DNA of 64,000 nucleotides from Salinimicrobium profundisediminis (GCF_026241755.1 NZ_JAPJDA010000017.1:39850-103849), one strand, 5' to 3'; shown: positions 45,185-55,510, numbered from the stretch's first letter. The notes: generated from the sequence alone by a model not told the origin. Numbers and translations: made by a program.

Positions 45185-46537
45185 TTAAAATCCTAAGATC
45201 ATCTTGGCAATGGTAAAATAGATAAGTATCCCAAAAATGTCATTACTGGTAGTGATGAAAGGCCCTGTGGCCATTGCGGGATCTATACCGAATTTGTCCA
45301 GGATAATGGGCACAAAAGTCCCTATGAGGGAAGCAATTACGATTACCGAGATCAAAGAAATGCCCACGGTAAGCCCAAACAAGAAATCGAAACCCAGTAG
45401 AAAGATGCCCCCAACGATAAGTAGAAGTGCAAGGGCGGTACCGTTTAAAAGGCTTAAAAGAATTTCTTTGATAAGGCGGTTTAACAGCGAGCCACTAAGG
45501 CTTTGATTTGCCAAACCCTGTAACACAATGGCCGACGACTGTACGCCCACATTACCTGCCATTGCCGCTATTAGCGGCACAAAAAAGAACAGGGCAGCAT
45601 GCTCTTGCATTGCGGCATCGAAAGTGCCCAAAACGGTTACAGAAACAAAGCCGCCAAAAAGTGCGAGGATGAGCCAGGGCAATCTCGCCCGGGTGAGGCG
45701 CAGGATGGAATCATCGGCCTCAACATCTTCAGAAATACCGGCTGCCAGCTGGTAATCCCTTTCGGCTTCGTCTCTTATAAAATCTACAATATCATCAATA
45801 GTTACCCGCCCCACGAGCCGGCCCATCTCATCAACAACGGGTATGGCCTCGAGGTCATACTTCTGCATGATTCGGGCTACTTCCTCACCTTTGGTATGAA
45901 CTGTAACGTAATCTACTTTATCTATATAAACGTCGCTGATATTTGCCCTGCTGGAAGCCGTAAGAAGATCTTTTAGAGACAATCTCCCCTTTAGTTTCCC
46001 CTTATCATCCACTACATAAATGGAATGCACACGGGTCACGTTCTCGCCCTGGGCCTTCATTTCGGCGAGAGAGCCGGTTACACTCCAGTTCTCATTTACC
46101 TTAACAAGCTCCTTAGCCATAAGACCCCCGGCAGAATTCTCGTCATAACGCAACAGCTCTACAATATGCTCGGCGTGTTCTTCATCGGAGATCTCCTGGA
46201 TTACTTCCTGCTTTCGTTCTTCCGAAAGTTCAGACATAATGTCGGCAGCATCATCGGTGTCCATATTCTCGAGCTCCTCGGCGATTTCTTTGGCCGAAAG
46301 ATTATCGAGAATGCGTTCCCTCAGGTCTTCTTCAAGCTCCATAAGAGCTTCGGAAGTTTTGGTACTGTCAAGCAGCTTTATGATATAGGTAGCCTCATCG
46401 AGTTCCAGTTCGTGGATAATCTCGGCAATATCGGCAGGGTGAACCTCTTCAAGCAGCTGCAGGAGCTCGGTGTCCCGATGCTCTTCAATGAGAAGCTGAA
46501 TTTGCTCAATATATTCTTCGGTTACCTCAAATTGCAT
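45185..46537 (-). CDS. mgtE: Magnesium transporter MgtE
   Basis: A 450-residue MgtE. The N-terminal superhelical domain ([51 protein letters not shown]) is followed by two CBS domains (about 135-255; [23 protein letters not shown] and [26 protein letters not shown]) and five membrane helices with the MgtE pore region ([16 protein letters not shown] and [21 protein letters not shown]). The CBS and N domains sense cytosolic Mg and gate the channel. It overlaps the upstream rsmA by 11 nt, so is translationally coupled to it. Confidence 0.96.
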   Translation of the reverse strand: MQFEVTEEYIEQIQLLIEEHRDTELLQLLEEVHPADIAEIIHELELDEATYIIKLLDSTKTSEALMELEEDLRERILDNLSAKEIAEELENMDTDDAADIMSELSEERKQEVIQEISDEEHAEHIVELLRYDENSAGGLMAKELVKVNENWSVTGSLAEMKAQGENVTRVHSIYVVDDKGKLKGRLSLKDLLTASSRANISDVYIDKVDYVTVHTKGEEVARIMQKYDLEAIPVVDEMGRLVGRVTIDDIVDFIRDEAERDYQLAAGISEDVEADDSILRLTRARLPWLILALFGGFVSVTVLGTFDAAMQEHAALFFFVPLIAAMAGNVGVQSSAIVLQGLANQSLSGSLLNRLIKEILLSLLNGTALALLLIVGGIFLLGFDFLFGLTVGISLISVIVIASLIGTFVPIILDKFGIDPAMATGPFITTSNDIFGILIYFTIAKMILGF

Positions 46538-47369
46538 AAGGCTGGATCTTTTGTGTAAGTTCTATAAACCTGGCTGTACTTAGCTGTTCGGGACGTAGCC
46601 CAAAGATAGCATCTTCTTTAATATTTTCGGGCAGGTCAAAGATCTTAAGACTGTTTCTTAGCGTCTTTCTTCGCTGCTGAAAAGCTGTCTTTACCACTCT
46701 AAAAAACAATTTCTCGTCTACGGGCAGGGAAAAATCTTCTTTCCGGATAAACTTCAGCACGCCGCTGTCTACTTTTGGCGGCGGATTAAACACTGATGGT
46801 GGCACGGTAAAGAGGTACTCGGCTTCATAAAAAGCCTGGACCAGCACAGACAGTATTCCGTAGGTCTTGTTACCTTCCTTTTCGCAAATACGCTGTGCTA
46901 CTTCTTTTTGGAACATCCCCGAAAATTCGGGAATAAAATCCCGTAGTTCGAGCATCTTAAAAACGATTTGGGTAGAGATGTTGTACGGGAAATTACCTAT
47001 TATGGCAAACTGCTCCTGCTTAAAGATCTCACCAATATCGTACCTCAAAAAGTCCTTTTCATGCACCTTACCTTCAAGAGCAGGATAGTGTTCATTTAAA
47101 TACGCAACACTCTCGGTGTCTATCTCTATTACGTGAAGGTCTGTGTCTTTTTTCAGGAGATATTTTGTGAGCACTCCCATCCCCGGGCCTATCTCCAGCA
47201 CATGGGGATAACCTTTATAACTAAGGGTATCTGCAATTCTTTCGGCCACACTTTCATCGGTCAAAAAATGCTGCCCCAGGTGCTTTTTAGCCTTTACATC
47301 GCCTTCCTGATGGCCGGGCAAAGAGGTATTGTGGCGGTTTCCACCTTTCTTACTGTAATTCTTTTTCAT
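46527..47369 (-). CDS. rsmA: 16S rRNA dimethyladenosine transferase
   Basis: A 280-residue KsgA/RsmA. SAM motif [15 protein letters not shown], motif IV NFPYNIS and the [23 protein letters not shown] start of the conserved domain. It dimethylates two adenines near the 3' end of 16S rRNA. The start is uncertain: ATG 47369 gives an extra basic segment ([14 protein letters not shown]), while a GTG at 47297 would begin at VKAKKHLGQ; both are seen among flavobacterial RsmA proteins. Confidence 0.95.
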   Translation of the reverse strand: MKKNYSKKGGNRHNTSLPGHQEGDVKAKKHLGQHFLTDESVAERIADTLSYKGYPHVLEIGPGMGVLTKYLLKKDTDLHVIEIDTESVAYLNEHYPALEGKVHEKDFLRYDIGEIFKQEQFAIIGNFPYNISTQIVFKMLELRDFIPEFSGMFQKEVAQRICEKEGNKTYGILSVLVQAFYEAEYLFTVPPSVFNPPPKVDSGVLKFIRKEDFSLPVDEKLFFRVVKTAFQQRRKTLRNSLKIFDLPENIKEDAIFGLRPEQLSTARFIELTQKIQPYAI

Positions 47370-47383
47370 GGATACTGTGGTTT

Positions 47384-47692
47384 CTACTGCTCGCTTATTA
47401 CCTCGAGCTCGGTCCTGAAGACGACAAATTTCCCTTCAAAAATTGCAGATTTTCTTCTCAACCTTTCGGCATCTTCTTCATAATAACGCTGTAGCATTTT
47501 TCGGGTTTGAGCGGTAAACTGAACTGAATAAGTGATGCCTCCCATTTCTTCGTTCACCAACACCCTGGTCATAAGCGCTTTTGTGAATTTACCGGTGTTG
47601 AGCATTTCGGGGATGTGTTCCTCTTTCATCCATTTTACCCACTGCTGGTGAACATCTTCCTGAACATTTATTGTGACATTGTAGATATACAT
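47384..47692 (-). CDS. DUF4286 family protein
   Basis: A 102-residue protein with the pattern [31 protein letters not shown] and [26 protein letters not shown]. This ferredoxin-like, dimeric alpha-beta barrel family has no known function. It precedes rsmA by 14 nt, a pairing seen in many Bacteroidota, and probably belongs to the rsmA-mgtE operon. Confidence 0.85.
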   Translation of the reverse strand: MYIYNVTINVQEDVHQQWVKWMKEEHIPEMLNTGKFTKALMTRVLVNEEMGGITYSVQFTAQTRKMLQRYYEEDAERLRRKSAIFEGKFVVFRTELEVISEQ

Positions 47693-47743
47693 ATACTGTA
47701 GCTTCTTTAGAAAAAAGGGAGGATTGCAGCCTTAATAAAAGGC

Positions 47744-49528
47744 TTATTCAATCTCATCTCCCCGAAGTTGCCTGAATTTTTTTCGGGCATCTACAAAGTA
47801 AATACTATCGGCGTAATTAAAGATAATTTTTTCATAAAACTCCTGCGCCTTTTCGGGCTGGTCCAGCTTTTGGGCGTAAAGTTCGGCCAGGTAGTAATGG
47901 GCGTTATCTCCCAAAACCCCATTCTGGTAATGCGATATAAGTTTAAGGTAATTTTCTTCGGCTTTTTGGTACTGCGCCGTTTGTTCATACAGCTTTGCCT
48001 GCTTTAAAAGGGCATCATCTTCTATATCCTCCCCTTTATGGCCGGTTAAAACAGTGTCTAGCAATTGTATGGCCTTTTCTTCCCGTTGCTGAAAAGCCAG
48101 TAAATCGGCCCGGGCATATTTTTTGAGTGCAGCCTGTGTGGAATCTTCCAGGGAGTTTTCACTAATTAAAAGGCTAAGTTCCATAGCGTCATTAGCAATC
48201 AATTGCGAGGTAGCCGATTTTAGAACATCCAGCTGAATGGTAGCCCATTCAAAATCTCCTTTATAGTAGCTGGTTTTTGCCACTTTAAACCTTGCCATTT
48301 GTGCAATGACATCATTTTCTACCATGTTTTGCACCTGCGAGTAATAGATCAAAGCCTGATTGAACTTCTCATCGAGCACGAGAATATCGGCCAGGGCCAT
48401 TTTTAAGGCGGCTTCTTCAAACTTCTTCAGGTCACTATCTAGAAAATCCCGGAGTACCTTTTCTGCTTTTGCGACCTCAGCCTGTTTAAATGCAAGAAAA
48501 TTAGCGTAATCTATGAACAGCGATAACATTGCCGGTCCACTCCCATAGGTGTCAAAAAGGGCATTATAAGCCTCATCTATTTCGGAGTAATTGTTCTTCG
48601 GAAGTATTTCCTGAAGAATGTTTAACCGCAGTTGGTACGCCTGAAGTTTTAAGTCCTGGTTTGGGGCTTCAGCAATAATAAAATCGAGTACTTCAAGAGC
48701 TGTTTCGAGTTGCCCTTCTTCCCTCGCCATCACCGTAAGCCTTAAGATAGCCCCCAAACCTTCATTTGACCTGCGATAGATGGCTTTCTCCTGCTGAAAA
48801 GCCTTCTGATACTCTTTTTGCTGAATGAACAACCAGCTCAACATGTTGTTGAAAAGAATATTTTGGTCTTCCTGAAGTTTTTTCAGCAGTAATTTCCTGA
48901 AGGTGATGTTAGCAACATTAGCGGGATCATCGGTAATGAACTCCCCGTAAATACGGCTCACGCCCGGCAGCAAATCGGGGTTGTTACCCAGTACATCAAT
49001 ATAATTGCTAAACATCTTTTCAATCTCACCCTGTTCGCCGTAAAGCCGTGCGAGCTGGATGTTGTATTCGGCATTGGGATTCATTTTCATGCCCAGCTCA
49101 TAAGCTGTGACGGCTTTATCGAGTTTGCTGTACTTTTCAAAAGCCCGGGCAATAGGAAAAGCATAGTTAGGTCTCGACTCAATAGCTCTTAAAGCTTCTT
49201 CATAGAATTTAAGGGCTTGAGATGATTTTCCCTGCAATTCAAGATTGTGGCCCAGCTCCACAAGGTAATGAGGCGCATTGGCCGTGTTGTTCACCTTTTC
49301 TTTCAGCAGTCTTTCTGCTTCTGAATATTTTTCAAGTTGCTGATATGTGGCAATGAGTCCGTAGAAAAAGGAGGCATTTTGCGGCTCCAAATCGAGGAGT
49401 TTCTCATAGATATTCTCTGCTTTTTCAAATTCGCCCCTGTCAAAATAATTGCGCGCCAACTGCTCAGATTGTGCAAAACCTGAAAAATGGGAGCAAAGAA
49501 GGATGAGAAGAAAATAAAGGAAACGCAT
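47744..49528 (-). CDS. TPR-repeat periplasmic protein
   Basis: A 594-residue protein with a signal peptide (MRFLYFLLILLCSHFSGFAQ, cleavage after AQ) and many tetratricopeptide repeats, for example NYFDRGEFEKAENIYEKLLDLEP, ALKFYEEALRAIE and KYARADLLAFQ, through to EKAQEFYEKIIFNY. I start at ATG 49528; the frame runs 45 nt further but only this Met places the signal first. Likely an outer-membrane assembly or gliding-associated scaffold; the specific role is not visible. Confidence 0.85.
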   Translation of the reverse strand: MRFLYFLLILLCSHFSGFAQSEQLARNYFDRGEFEKAENIYEKLLDLEPQNASFFYGLIATYQQLEKYSEAERLLKEKVNNTANAPHYLVELGHNLELQGKSSQALKFYEEALRAIESRPNYAFPIARAFEKYSKLDKAVTAYELGMKMNPNAEYNIQLARLYGEQGEIEKMFSNYIDVLGNNPDLLPGVSRIYGEFITDDPANVANITFRKLLLKKLQEDQNILFNNMLSWLFIQQKEYQKAFQQEKAIYRRSNEGLGAILRLTVMAREEGQLETALEVLDFIIAEAPNQDLKLQAYQLRLNILQEILPKNNYSEIDEAYNALFDTYGSGPAMLSLFIDYANFLAFKQAEVAKAEKVLRDFLDSDLKKFEEAALKMALADILVLDEKFNQALIYYSQVQNMVENDVIAQMARFKVAKTSYYKGDFEWATIQLDVLKSATSQLIANDAMELSLLISENSLEDSTQAALKKYARADLLAFQQREEKAIQLLDTVLTGHKGEDIEDDALLKQAKLYEQTAQYQKAEENYLKLISHYQNGVLGDNAHYYLAELYAQKLDQPEKAQEFYEKIIFNYADSIYFVDARKKFRQLRGDEIE

Positions 49529-49607
49529 CCGCAACTGTTTTGAGTAAAGATAAGAAAATGCCTTTTTTAGCACCTGAAAGTGAGGGATTTATTCTATTAA
49601 AAGCAAA

Positions 49608-49638
49608 GACCTCACAGGTTTCAAAAACCTGTGAGGTC
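49608..49638. repeat. Dispersed palindrome, GACCTCACAGG family, copy 3
   Basis: GACCTCACAGGTTT...AAACCTGTGAGGTC, with imperfect centre, lying between serS and the TPR gene on the minus strand. Confidence 0.85.
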
Positions 49639-49661
49639 TCATAATATTACGAACACTCCTT

Positions 49662-50933
49662 TTAATCAATCATGTCAAAACCGGTATAAGGCACCAATAC
49701 GTCGGGCACTTTTATACCTGCAGGGGTCTGATAGTTTTCAAGAATTCCCGCCAATACACGAGGTAAGGCAAGGGCACTACCGTTAAGGGTGTGCGCCAGT
49801 TGCTTGGAACCATCGGCCGATTTATACCTCAACTTTAACCGGTTGGCCTGGAAAGTCTCAAAATTTGAACAGGAGCTTATCTCCAGCCAGCGATCCTGTG
49901 CGGTTGAAAATACTTCAAAGTCGTAAGTCAGCACCGATGTAAACCCAAGATCACCACCACATAACCTAAGAATGCGGTAAGGCAACTTTAGATCCCTGAG
50001 GATATCCTTGATCTGCTCTACCATTTGATCTAATGCAGCAAAAGAATTCTCAGGTTTTTCGATCCTTACAATCTCCACTTTATCGAACTGGTGCAGGCGG
50101 TTAAGACCGCGCACGTGTGCCCCGTAAGAACCTGCTTCCCTTCTAAAGCACGGCGTATAACCGGTACAGGCAATGGGAAGATCGTTTTCTGAAAGCATGT
50201 TATCCCTAAACATATTCGTAATAGGAACTTCGGCCGTTGGAATAAGGTATAGATTATCTTCGGTGACATGGTACATTTGCCCTTCTTTATCGGGCAACTG
50301 ACCTGTGCCATACCCCGAAGCTTCATTTACCATAAGCGGCATTTGGTACTCGGTATATCCTGCCGCCACGTTTTTGTCTAAAAAGTACGCGATCAATGCC
50401 CGTTGCAGGCGTGCACCTTTTCCTTTGTAAACAGGAAATCCGGCGCCGGTAATTTTGTTACCAAGTTCAAAATCTATGATGTCATATTTTTTTGCCAGTT
50501 CCCAGTGCGGCAAAGCATCTGAATCAAGCTGCGGCACTTCTCCTTCTTTAAAGACCTCAACATTATCTTCTTCGGAAGCACCATCCGGCACGAGTTCATT
50601 CGGGATATTGGGAATATTATACAGCTGTTTGTTGAGGGCCATGGTGGTAGCCGCCAGCTTTTCAGAAAGCTCTTTAGTAGTCTCCTTCAAATCTGAAGTT
50701 TGTTGCTTCAGCTGGTTTGCCTTCAGATGTTCACCGGTCTTGAAAAGCATTCCTATTTCCTTTGAAAGCCTGTTCGATTCGGCTAACTTCTCATCCAGCT
50801 CTGCCTGGGTTGAACGGCGGGTCTCGTCCAGTTCAAGCACTTCAGCAAAAACTTCTTCAGCATCAAAATTTCTCTTTTTCAAGGCTTTTACATATGCCTC
50901 CTTGTTGGCCCTGATATTGGCTACCTGTAACAT
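49662..50933 (-). CDS. serS: Serine-tRNA ligase
   Basis: A 423-residue class II SerRS. An N-terminal coiled coil (about 25-105) is followed by motif 2 (TPCFRREAGSYGAHVRGL) and motif 3 (NGSALALPRVLAGILENYQ), with ISSCSNFETFQANRLKLRY between them. It starts at ATG 50933 (MLQVANIRANKEAYVKALKK); the open frame extends 102 nt upstream through a promoter region. Confidence 0.97.
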   Translation of the reverse strand: MLQVANIRANKEAYVKALKKRNFDAEEVFAEVLELDETRRSTQAELDEKLAESNRLSKEIGMLFKTGEHLKANQLKQQTSDLKETTKELSEKLAATTMALNKQLYNIPNIPNELVPDGASEEDNVEVFKEGEVPQLDSDALPHWELAKKYDIIDFELGNKITGAGFPVYKGKGARLQRALIAYFLDKNVAAGYTEYQMPLMVNEASGYGTGQLPDKEGQMYHVTEDNLYLIPTAEVPITNMFRDNMLSENDLPIACTGYTPCFRREAGSYGAHVRGLNRLHQFDKVEIVRIEKPENSFAALDQMVEQIKDILRDLKLPYRILRLCGGDLGFTSVLTYDFEVFSTAQDRWLEISSCSNFETFQANRLKLRYKSADGSKQLAHTLNGSALALPRVLAGILENYQTPAGIKVPDVLVPYTGFDMID

Positions 50934-50981
50934 AGATCTAATATTTGGATTTGCGCAAGTGTATTTCTTCCGCCATAAAAG

Positions 50982-51008
50982 CAAAAGTAACAAAAGCCCT
51001 GTAAACAA
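50982..51008 (-). promoter_or_regulatory. Putative promoter of serS
   Basis: On the minus strand TTG (51008-51006), 16 nt, TACTTTTG (50989-50982), with the ATG 49 nt further on. Confidence 0.5.
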
Positions 51009-51213
51009 TTGATCTTCCCGCCAGAGAGATGACAAAAATGTTCGCTGTCTCCACAGAAGTTAATGGAGCCCCTGCCAGGACTGAAAAAAATTGTAATTCT
51101 GTTTAAATCATCCCCTGTTCTTTTACAGCCCAACCTATTAATTTTAGTATCTTTTAGTCCCCGGGAATCGCCTGTAGATCAAATTGAAATCATCTTAATA
51201 TACACCTGAAAAT

Positions 51214-51786
51214 ATGGACTTTAAGCAATACCAGAGTTATTTTGAAACTATAAAAAATACTCCTTTAGAGCAGCAGAATGCGCCTTACGATAATCCCGAT
51301 TATCTCAATTACACTAAACTGAACTGGTCTCGTATGAACCGGTGGTTAAAAACGGGAGAAATAACAGAAGAGTTGAGAAATGCACTCCAGCAAATTTATG
51401 AGCCCCAGCAGTGGATTGTTATCACGGAACCCTGGTGTGGAGACGCGGCACACATCACCCCGTTTCTTGAACTTGCGGGCCGTGAAAATCCTCTTGTAAG
51501 CGTCTCGTACGAACTAAGGGACAGCGCGCCTCACAGGATTGAAAATTACCGCACCAACGGCACGCTCTCTATACCAAAGCTTATCATTAAAGATGAGCAT
51601 GACGAAGATCTTAACGTTTGGGGCCCACGGCCCCTGGAATGCGTAAAATTGTTTGAAAGGTTAAAAGCTGAGAACGCCGAAGCAGATAAAATAAAGGAGG
51701 AAATTCAGCAATGGTACAACTCGAACAAAGGCCTGGAAATTCAGAAAGAACTAGCTGCCTTGATCAGAGAGGCTGTATCAGCTTAA
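51214..51786 (+). CDS. Thioredoxin-like protein with a CGDA active-site loop
   Basis: A 190-residue thioredoxin-fold protein. The redox loop reads EPWCGDAAH at about residue 72, with a single Cys in place of CxxC; otherwise IPKLIIKDEHDED (cis-Pro region) looks normal for the fold. Bacteroidota have a family of such thioredoxin-like proteins annotated from the WCGD motif. With one Cys it could act as a monothiol reductase or in a mixed disulfide; dithiol activity is unlikely. No signal peptide. Confidence 0.85.
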   Translation: MDFKQYQSYFETIKNTPLEQQNAPYDNPDYLNYTKLNWSRMNRWLKTGEITEELRNALQQIYEPQQWIVITEPWCGDAAHITPFLELAGRENPLVSVSYELRDSAPHRIENYRTNGTLSIPKLIIKDEHDEDLNVWGPRPLECVKLFERLKAENAEADKIKEEIQQWYNSNKGLEIQKELAALIREAVSA

Positions 51787-51895
51787 TATTAATTAAAGCT
51801 GAAATATTACCGGGGCCACTGCATTCGCATTGTGAGCTCCGGTTATTTTCGTGACAGATCAAATTTTATTTTGATCAACACCGCAGGAAAGCACC

Positions 51896-53221
51896 TTATT
51901 CTTTATCATCAACAAATGGCAATATCCAGTCATGATGCTCAAAGTGCTTCCATTCTTCGGCTGCGAGATCAACTTTAGGATCTATAAAGGGCTTGTAACG
52001 CCTCCTGTTTACACTTACCCTGCTGTCTACATACACCTCCACCTCTTTTCCTTCTAGTTCATATTCTTTTTCGAGGCGTTGGGCAAATTGCCAAATCATA
52101 TCGGGTTTTGAGCCTAATGCACGCTGTTGTTTTGCTGAAAGATAATCTTCAGTTTTAATATAGATGGTATCCTGAGGCTTTGATTTATCTACCACTTTAT
52201 AGCGGATCTGACCGGATTTTGACCTCAACATCATACGCCAGCTAAGACGATGGCCTTCTTCGGTCCATAGCACATCATCTTTGAAGAACCAGTGCCTAAC
52301 TGGCAACACTGCCTGCACCAGCAGCCAAATCGCCATAAAACCTACGATCAAATCCCGGTTTTTGGGAACTTCTACTTCAGCTGCGGAATAATGTGGCTTT
52401 TTCCACAAAAAATACCTGTTGATATTTTCCGTAGAAAAAAAGAAGATAGTGAAAGCAAGAGCCAGATAAGGAAAAATCCCAATGTGGAAAATAAAGCTGT
52501 TGAAGAGATGGAAAAATACGGCAGCCAAAAATGCGAAAATCCGGGTGCGTTTCCAGAGCAGTAAAGGAATGATCAACAGGTCAAAAAAGAATCCGAACCA
52601 GGCGATGGTATGGTGTACCCAGGGCTGCTGAAGAAAATCTCCTACCAACCAGTAGTCTTTTCGGGCATCCATTAATATTCCCGGAAGCGTGGCATCAAAC
52701 CAGTCGGGGTATATTTTGGCCACGGCGGCATAGGTATAAACGATAAACATTTGCACCACAAGCAAGACCCAAACCCAGCGTGGCATACTCAGCTTCTTTA
52801 ACCCCGGGTTCTTCCAGGCATCAACCGAGGCGTACCTGTGCGCCGGGAGAAGGATCATGAGAAAGCACAGCAACATTAAAAGGTAGTAGTGATTGTTATA
52901 GGAAGATTTCTGCATCAGGTAAACAGCGGCCCACATTATCGTGTACATAAAAATGCTAAACCGATATTTAAAACCCAGCATCACGAAGATGCCAAACAAG
53001 CCCATAACAGCGTAGTACCAGAGCATGCCATTACCCGGCAAAGGCTGCAGAAATTCGAAACCTATAAAATTAAAAGTGAAAGCGGGTTCAATAAACACCC
53101 TTTTTACCCAACCAGTAAAGATTGCACCAAAAGCCTCTATAGTAAGCAATACCCCAAAGAGTATCCTAAAAACAATAAGTGCAGAATTATCTATGCGGGT
53201 AAAAAGCCATTTATTGAGCAT
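51896..53221 (-). CDS. HTTM-domain membrane protein (gamma-carboxylase-like)
   Basis: A 441-residue protein with several membrane helices in the first 310 residues (for example ALIVFRILFGVLLTIEAFGAIF and FGFFFDLLIIPLLLW) and a soluble C-terminal domain. The pattern FIVYTYAAVAKIYPDWF and PWVHHTIAWFGFFFDL matches the HTTM domain of vitamin-K-dependent gamma-carboxylase-like proteins of Bacteroidota. Substrate unknown. Start taken at ATG 53221, 11 nt inside the ribF 3' end; a GTG 9 nt further upstream is the alternative. Confidence 0.82.
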   Translation of the reverse strand: MLNKWLFTRIDNSALIVFRILFGVLLTIEAFGAIFTGWVKRVFIEPAFTFNFIGFEFLQPLPGNGMLWYYAVMGLFGIFVMLGFKYRFSIFMYTIMWAAVYLMQKSSYNNHYYLLMLLCFLMILLPAHRYASVDAWKNPGLKKLSMPRWVWVLLVVQMFIVYTYAAVAKIYPDWFDATLPGILMDARKDYWLVGDFLQQPWVHHTIAWFGFFFDLLIIPLLLWKRTRIFAFLAAVFFHLFNSFIFHIGIFPYLALAFTIFFFSTENINRYFLWKKPHYSAAEVEVPKNRDLIVGFMAIWLLVQAVLPVRHWFFKDDVLWTEEGHRLSWRMMLRSKSGQIRYKVVDKSKPQDTIYIKTEDYLSAKQQRALGSKPDMIWQFAQRLEKEYELEGKEVEVYVDSRVSVNRRRYKPFIDPKVDLAAEEWKHFEHHDWILPFVDDKE

Positions 53222-54149
53222 AATTATCACGTATAAATTGATAGCTTATAGCTTCGTCCTGTTTCATGGCCCGTTTTAATGCCTCTACCGACTCAAATTT
53301 CTTTTCATCCCTAATGCGCATAAGCATTTCTATAGAAAGCTGTTGCCCATACAGGTCTTTATCAAAGTTGAAAAAGTTAGTTTCAATGGTTTTTTCGGTA
53401 CCGCCTACAGTAGGATTGGTGCCAATGCTCATCATCCCGTACACCATTTCTCCATCAATCACAGATCTTACTACATAAACCCCATTTTTAGGGATAAGCT
53501 TGTAGTCTTCTTTAACTTCAAGATTGGCAGTAGGAAAAGAAAATTCTTTTCCAAGGCCTTTCCCTCTCACCACAGTTCCTGCTAGGGAAAATGGATAACT
53601 TAGGTAACGATTGGCCTTCTCTACCCTACCTTCCCGTAATGCATTCCTTATTTTAGTAGAACTTACAGCTACATCTTCAACATCCTGCTTTGATATTTCT
53701 TCTACCTCAAAGTCATATTCTTCCCCAAAGGCTCTCAGGTCATTAATATCTGCTGTCCTGTTGCGTCCAAACCTGTGGTCATACCCAATAATCACCTTTT
53801 TGGCTTTGAGTTTATTTACGAGCACGTCTCTCACAAATTCCCGGGCCGAAAGTCTGGAAAACTGCTGCGTGAACGGATGGACAATAAGATGGTCGATCCC
53901 GCTTTGCTCCAGGATATTCTTACGCTCTTCAATAGTATTGATAAGCTTTATATCGGCATCTTTTTGAAGTACCATCCTGGGATGCGGAAAAAAAGTGAGG
54001 ATAGCCGATTCAAGATTGCCGGCCTTTGCTGTATTTACCAGCCTTTGAATAATTTTTTGATGCCCAATATGCACCCCGTCAAAAGTACCTATAGTGACTA
54101 CCGTATGATGGTTGCTGTTGAAAGCATGTGCTCCTTTGTGTTCTTTCAA
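53211..54149 (-). CDS. ribF: Bifunctional riboflavin kinase / FAD synthetase
   Basis: A 312-residue RibF. The N-terminal FAD synthetase domain has VVTIGTFDGVHIGHQKII (GxFDGxHxGH) and GYDHRFGRNRTAD; the C-terminal flavokinase has GKGLGKEFSFPTANLEV and GVYVVRSVIDGE. It makes FMN and FAD from riboflavin, and its FAD serves succinate dehydrogenase and other flavoenzymes. pth ends 8 nt upstream and the HTTM gene overlaps its 3' end. Confidence 0.96.
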   Translation of the reverse strand: MKEHKGAHAFNSNHHTVVTIGTFDGVHIGHQKIIQRLVNTAKAGNLESAILTFFPHPRMVLQKDADIKLINTIEERKNILEQSGIDHLIVHPFTQQFSRLSAREFVRDVLVNKLKAKKVIIGYDHRFGRNRTADINDLRAFGEEYDFEVEEISKQDVEDVAVSSTKIRNALREGRVEKANRYLSYPFSLAGTVVRGKGLGKEFSFPTANLEVKEDYKLIPKNGVYVVRSVIDGEMVYGMMSIGTNPTVGGTEKTIETNFFNFDKDLYGQQLSIEMLMRIRDEKKFESVEALKRAMKQDEAISYQFIRDNYAQ

Positions 54150-54157
54150 GACTACTG

Positions 54158-54781
54158 CTATTTCCCGTTAAAGGTATTCATTGTATTATTTATGCCCGCC
54201 GTACCGAAGGATCTTATCACTTCAGCTGATTTTTCAAGTCTCTCGGGCAACTTTTTATTTTCTTCTTCATCCCATTCCCCCAGCACGTAATCTACCTGCC
54301 TGCCATGAGAAAATGCATCGCTTATTCCGAAGCGAAAGCGATTGTAATTTGTTGTTCCCAATTGGGCCTGGATATCTTTCAAACCATTGTGGCCGCCATC
54401 GCTGCCCTTGGTCTTTACCCTTATAGTGCCAAAAGTAAGGTTGAGATCATCTGTAATTACCATTAAGTGCTCTAAGGGCACCTTTTCTTTCTGCAACCAG
54501 TAATTTACAGCTTTCCCGCTAAGGTTCATAAAGGTTGAAGGCTTAAGCAGTATAAAGGTGCGGCCCTTAAATTTATAGGTAGCCACATCCCCCAGTTTCT
54601 GGGATTCAAAAGTAAGTCCTTCTTTTTCTGCCAAAAAATCGAGTATCTTAAACCCAATGTTATGGCGGGTATTGTGGTACTTGGGGCCAATATTTCCCAG
54701 ACCCACAATGAGAAATTTTTTCATAGGAGAAATTTCTTCTTTAGGTGTTTTAGCTAACAATCTTCCAAAAAAAGATAGCAT
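54158..54781 (-). CDS. pth: Peptidyl-tRNA hydrolase
   Basis: A 207-residue Pth. The motif FLIVGLGNIGPKYHNTRHNIGF carries the catalytic His, with NLTFGTIRVKTKGSDGGHNGLKDI after it. It cleaves peptidyl-tRNA to recycle tRNA. The open frame begins at ATG 54781, which adds 19 residues (MLSFFGRLLAKTPKEEISP); the alternative start at 54724 (MKKFLIVG) is equally plausible. Pth and ribF appear to share a transcript. Confidence 0.95.
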   Translation of the reverse strand: MLSFFGRLLAKTPKEEISPMKKFLIVGLGNIGPKYHNTRHNIGFKILDFLAEKEGLTFESQKLGDVATYKFKGRTFILLKPSTFMNLSGKAVNYWLQKEKVPLEHLMVITDDLNLTFGTIRVKTKGSDGGHNGLKDIQAQLGTTNYNRFRFGISDAFSHGRQVDYVLGEWDEEENKKLPERLEKSAEVIRSFGTAGINNTMNTFNGK

Positions 54782-54800
54782 GCGTGACTTTTTGGTAAAA

Positions 54801-54831
54801 ATAAAAAAAGCATCCCGAACTGGGATGCTTT
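54801..54831 (-). terminator. Rho-independent terminator after rplY
   Basis: Read on the minus strand, AAAGCATCCC and its complement GGGATGCTTT form a 10-bp stem with a 5-nt loop, followed by seven T. It separates rplY from pth. Confidence 0.85.
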
Positions 54832-54856
54832 ATATTTTGATAAGAAAACCTGAAGC

Positions 54857-55483
54857 TTATTCAGTTTCGTTAACTTCGGTTGCAGGCACTTCATCTGCTG
54901 CAGTTTCTTCTTCTTCATCATCGGTATCTGCGATGACATTTCGAGAAGTTCTAACCTGGCAAACTACTGTGTTATCTGGGTGCATGATTTTGAACTCATC
55001 ACTTTGTAAAGCAGTAACATACAATTTGTTACCAATTTTAAGTGAAGTAATATCGGCTTCGATAAAATCTGGAAGATTTCCTGGAAGACCTTTTACTCTC
55101 ATGCGGCGAAGGTTAAATCTCAATACCCCACCATTTTTCACACCACGGGCAACACCTGTAGTATGTACAGGAATTTCCATAGTAATTTCTTTGTCTTCAA
55201 AGATCTGGTAGAAATCGATATGCAAAATTGCATCGGTTACAGGGTGAAACTGGATATCCTGCAATACAGCATTAAATACCTCACCTCCCTTTAGCTTAAT
55301 CTCTACAGTGTGAACATCTGGGGTGTAAACCAGGTCTTTAAAGGCAATCTCTTCTGCTGAAAAATGTAATGGCTCGTCTCCCCCGTATAATACGCAAGGA
55401 ACCTGTCCAGCATTACGTAAGGCTTTTGTAGCTTTCTTGCCTACGCTTTCTCTTTTAGATCCGTTGATCGTAATTGATTTCAT
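54857..55483 (-). CDS. rplY: 50S ribosomal protein L25 (Ctc/general stress type)
   Basis: A 208-residue L25/TL5/Ctc protein. The N-terminal 5S rRNA-binding domain begins [35 protein letters not shown], with [22 protein letters not shown] marking the start of the TL5-type second domain. The C-terminal tail is acidic ([22 protein letters not shown]). Promoter element TACTTTTG lies upstream. Confidence 0.95.
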   Translation of the reverse strand: MKSITINGSKRESVGKKATKALRNAGQVPCVLYGGDEPLHFSAEEIAFKDLVYTPDVHTVEIKLKGGEVFNAVLQDIQFHPVTDAILHIDFYQIFEDKEITMEIPVHTTGVARGVKNGGVLRFNLRRMRVKGLPGNLPDFIEADITSLKIGNKLYVTALQSDEFKIMHPDNTVVCQVRTSRNVIADTDDEEEETAADEVPATEVNETE

Positions 55484-55502
55484 TGTTAAAAATTTTAGGC
55501 TG

Positions 55503-55510
55503 CAAAAGTA
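55503..55510 (-). promoter_or_regulatory. -7 element of rplY
   Basis: TACTTTTG on the minus strand, 19 nt upstream of the ATG. Confidence 0.5.
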
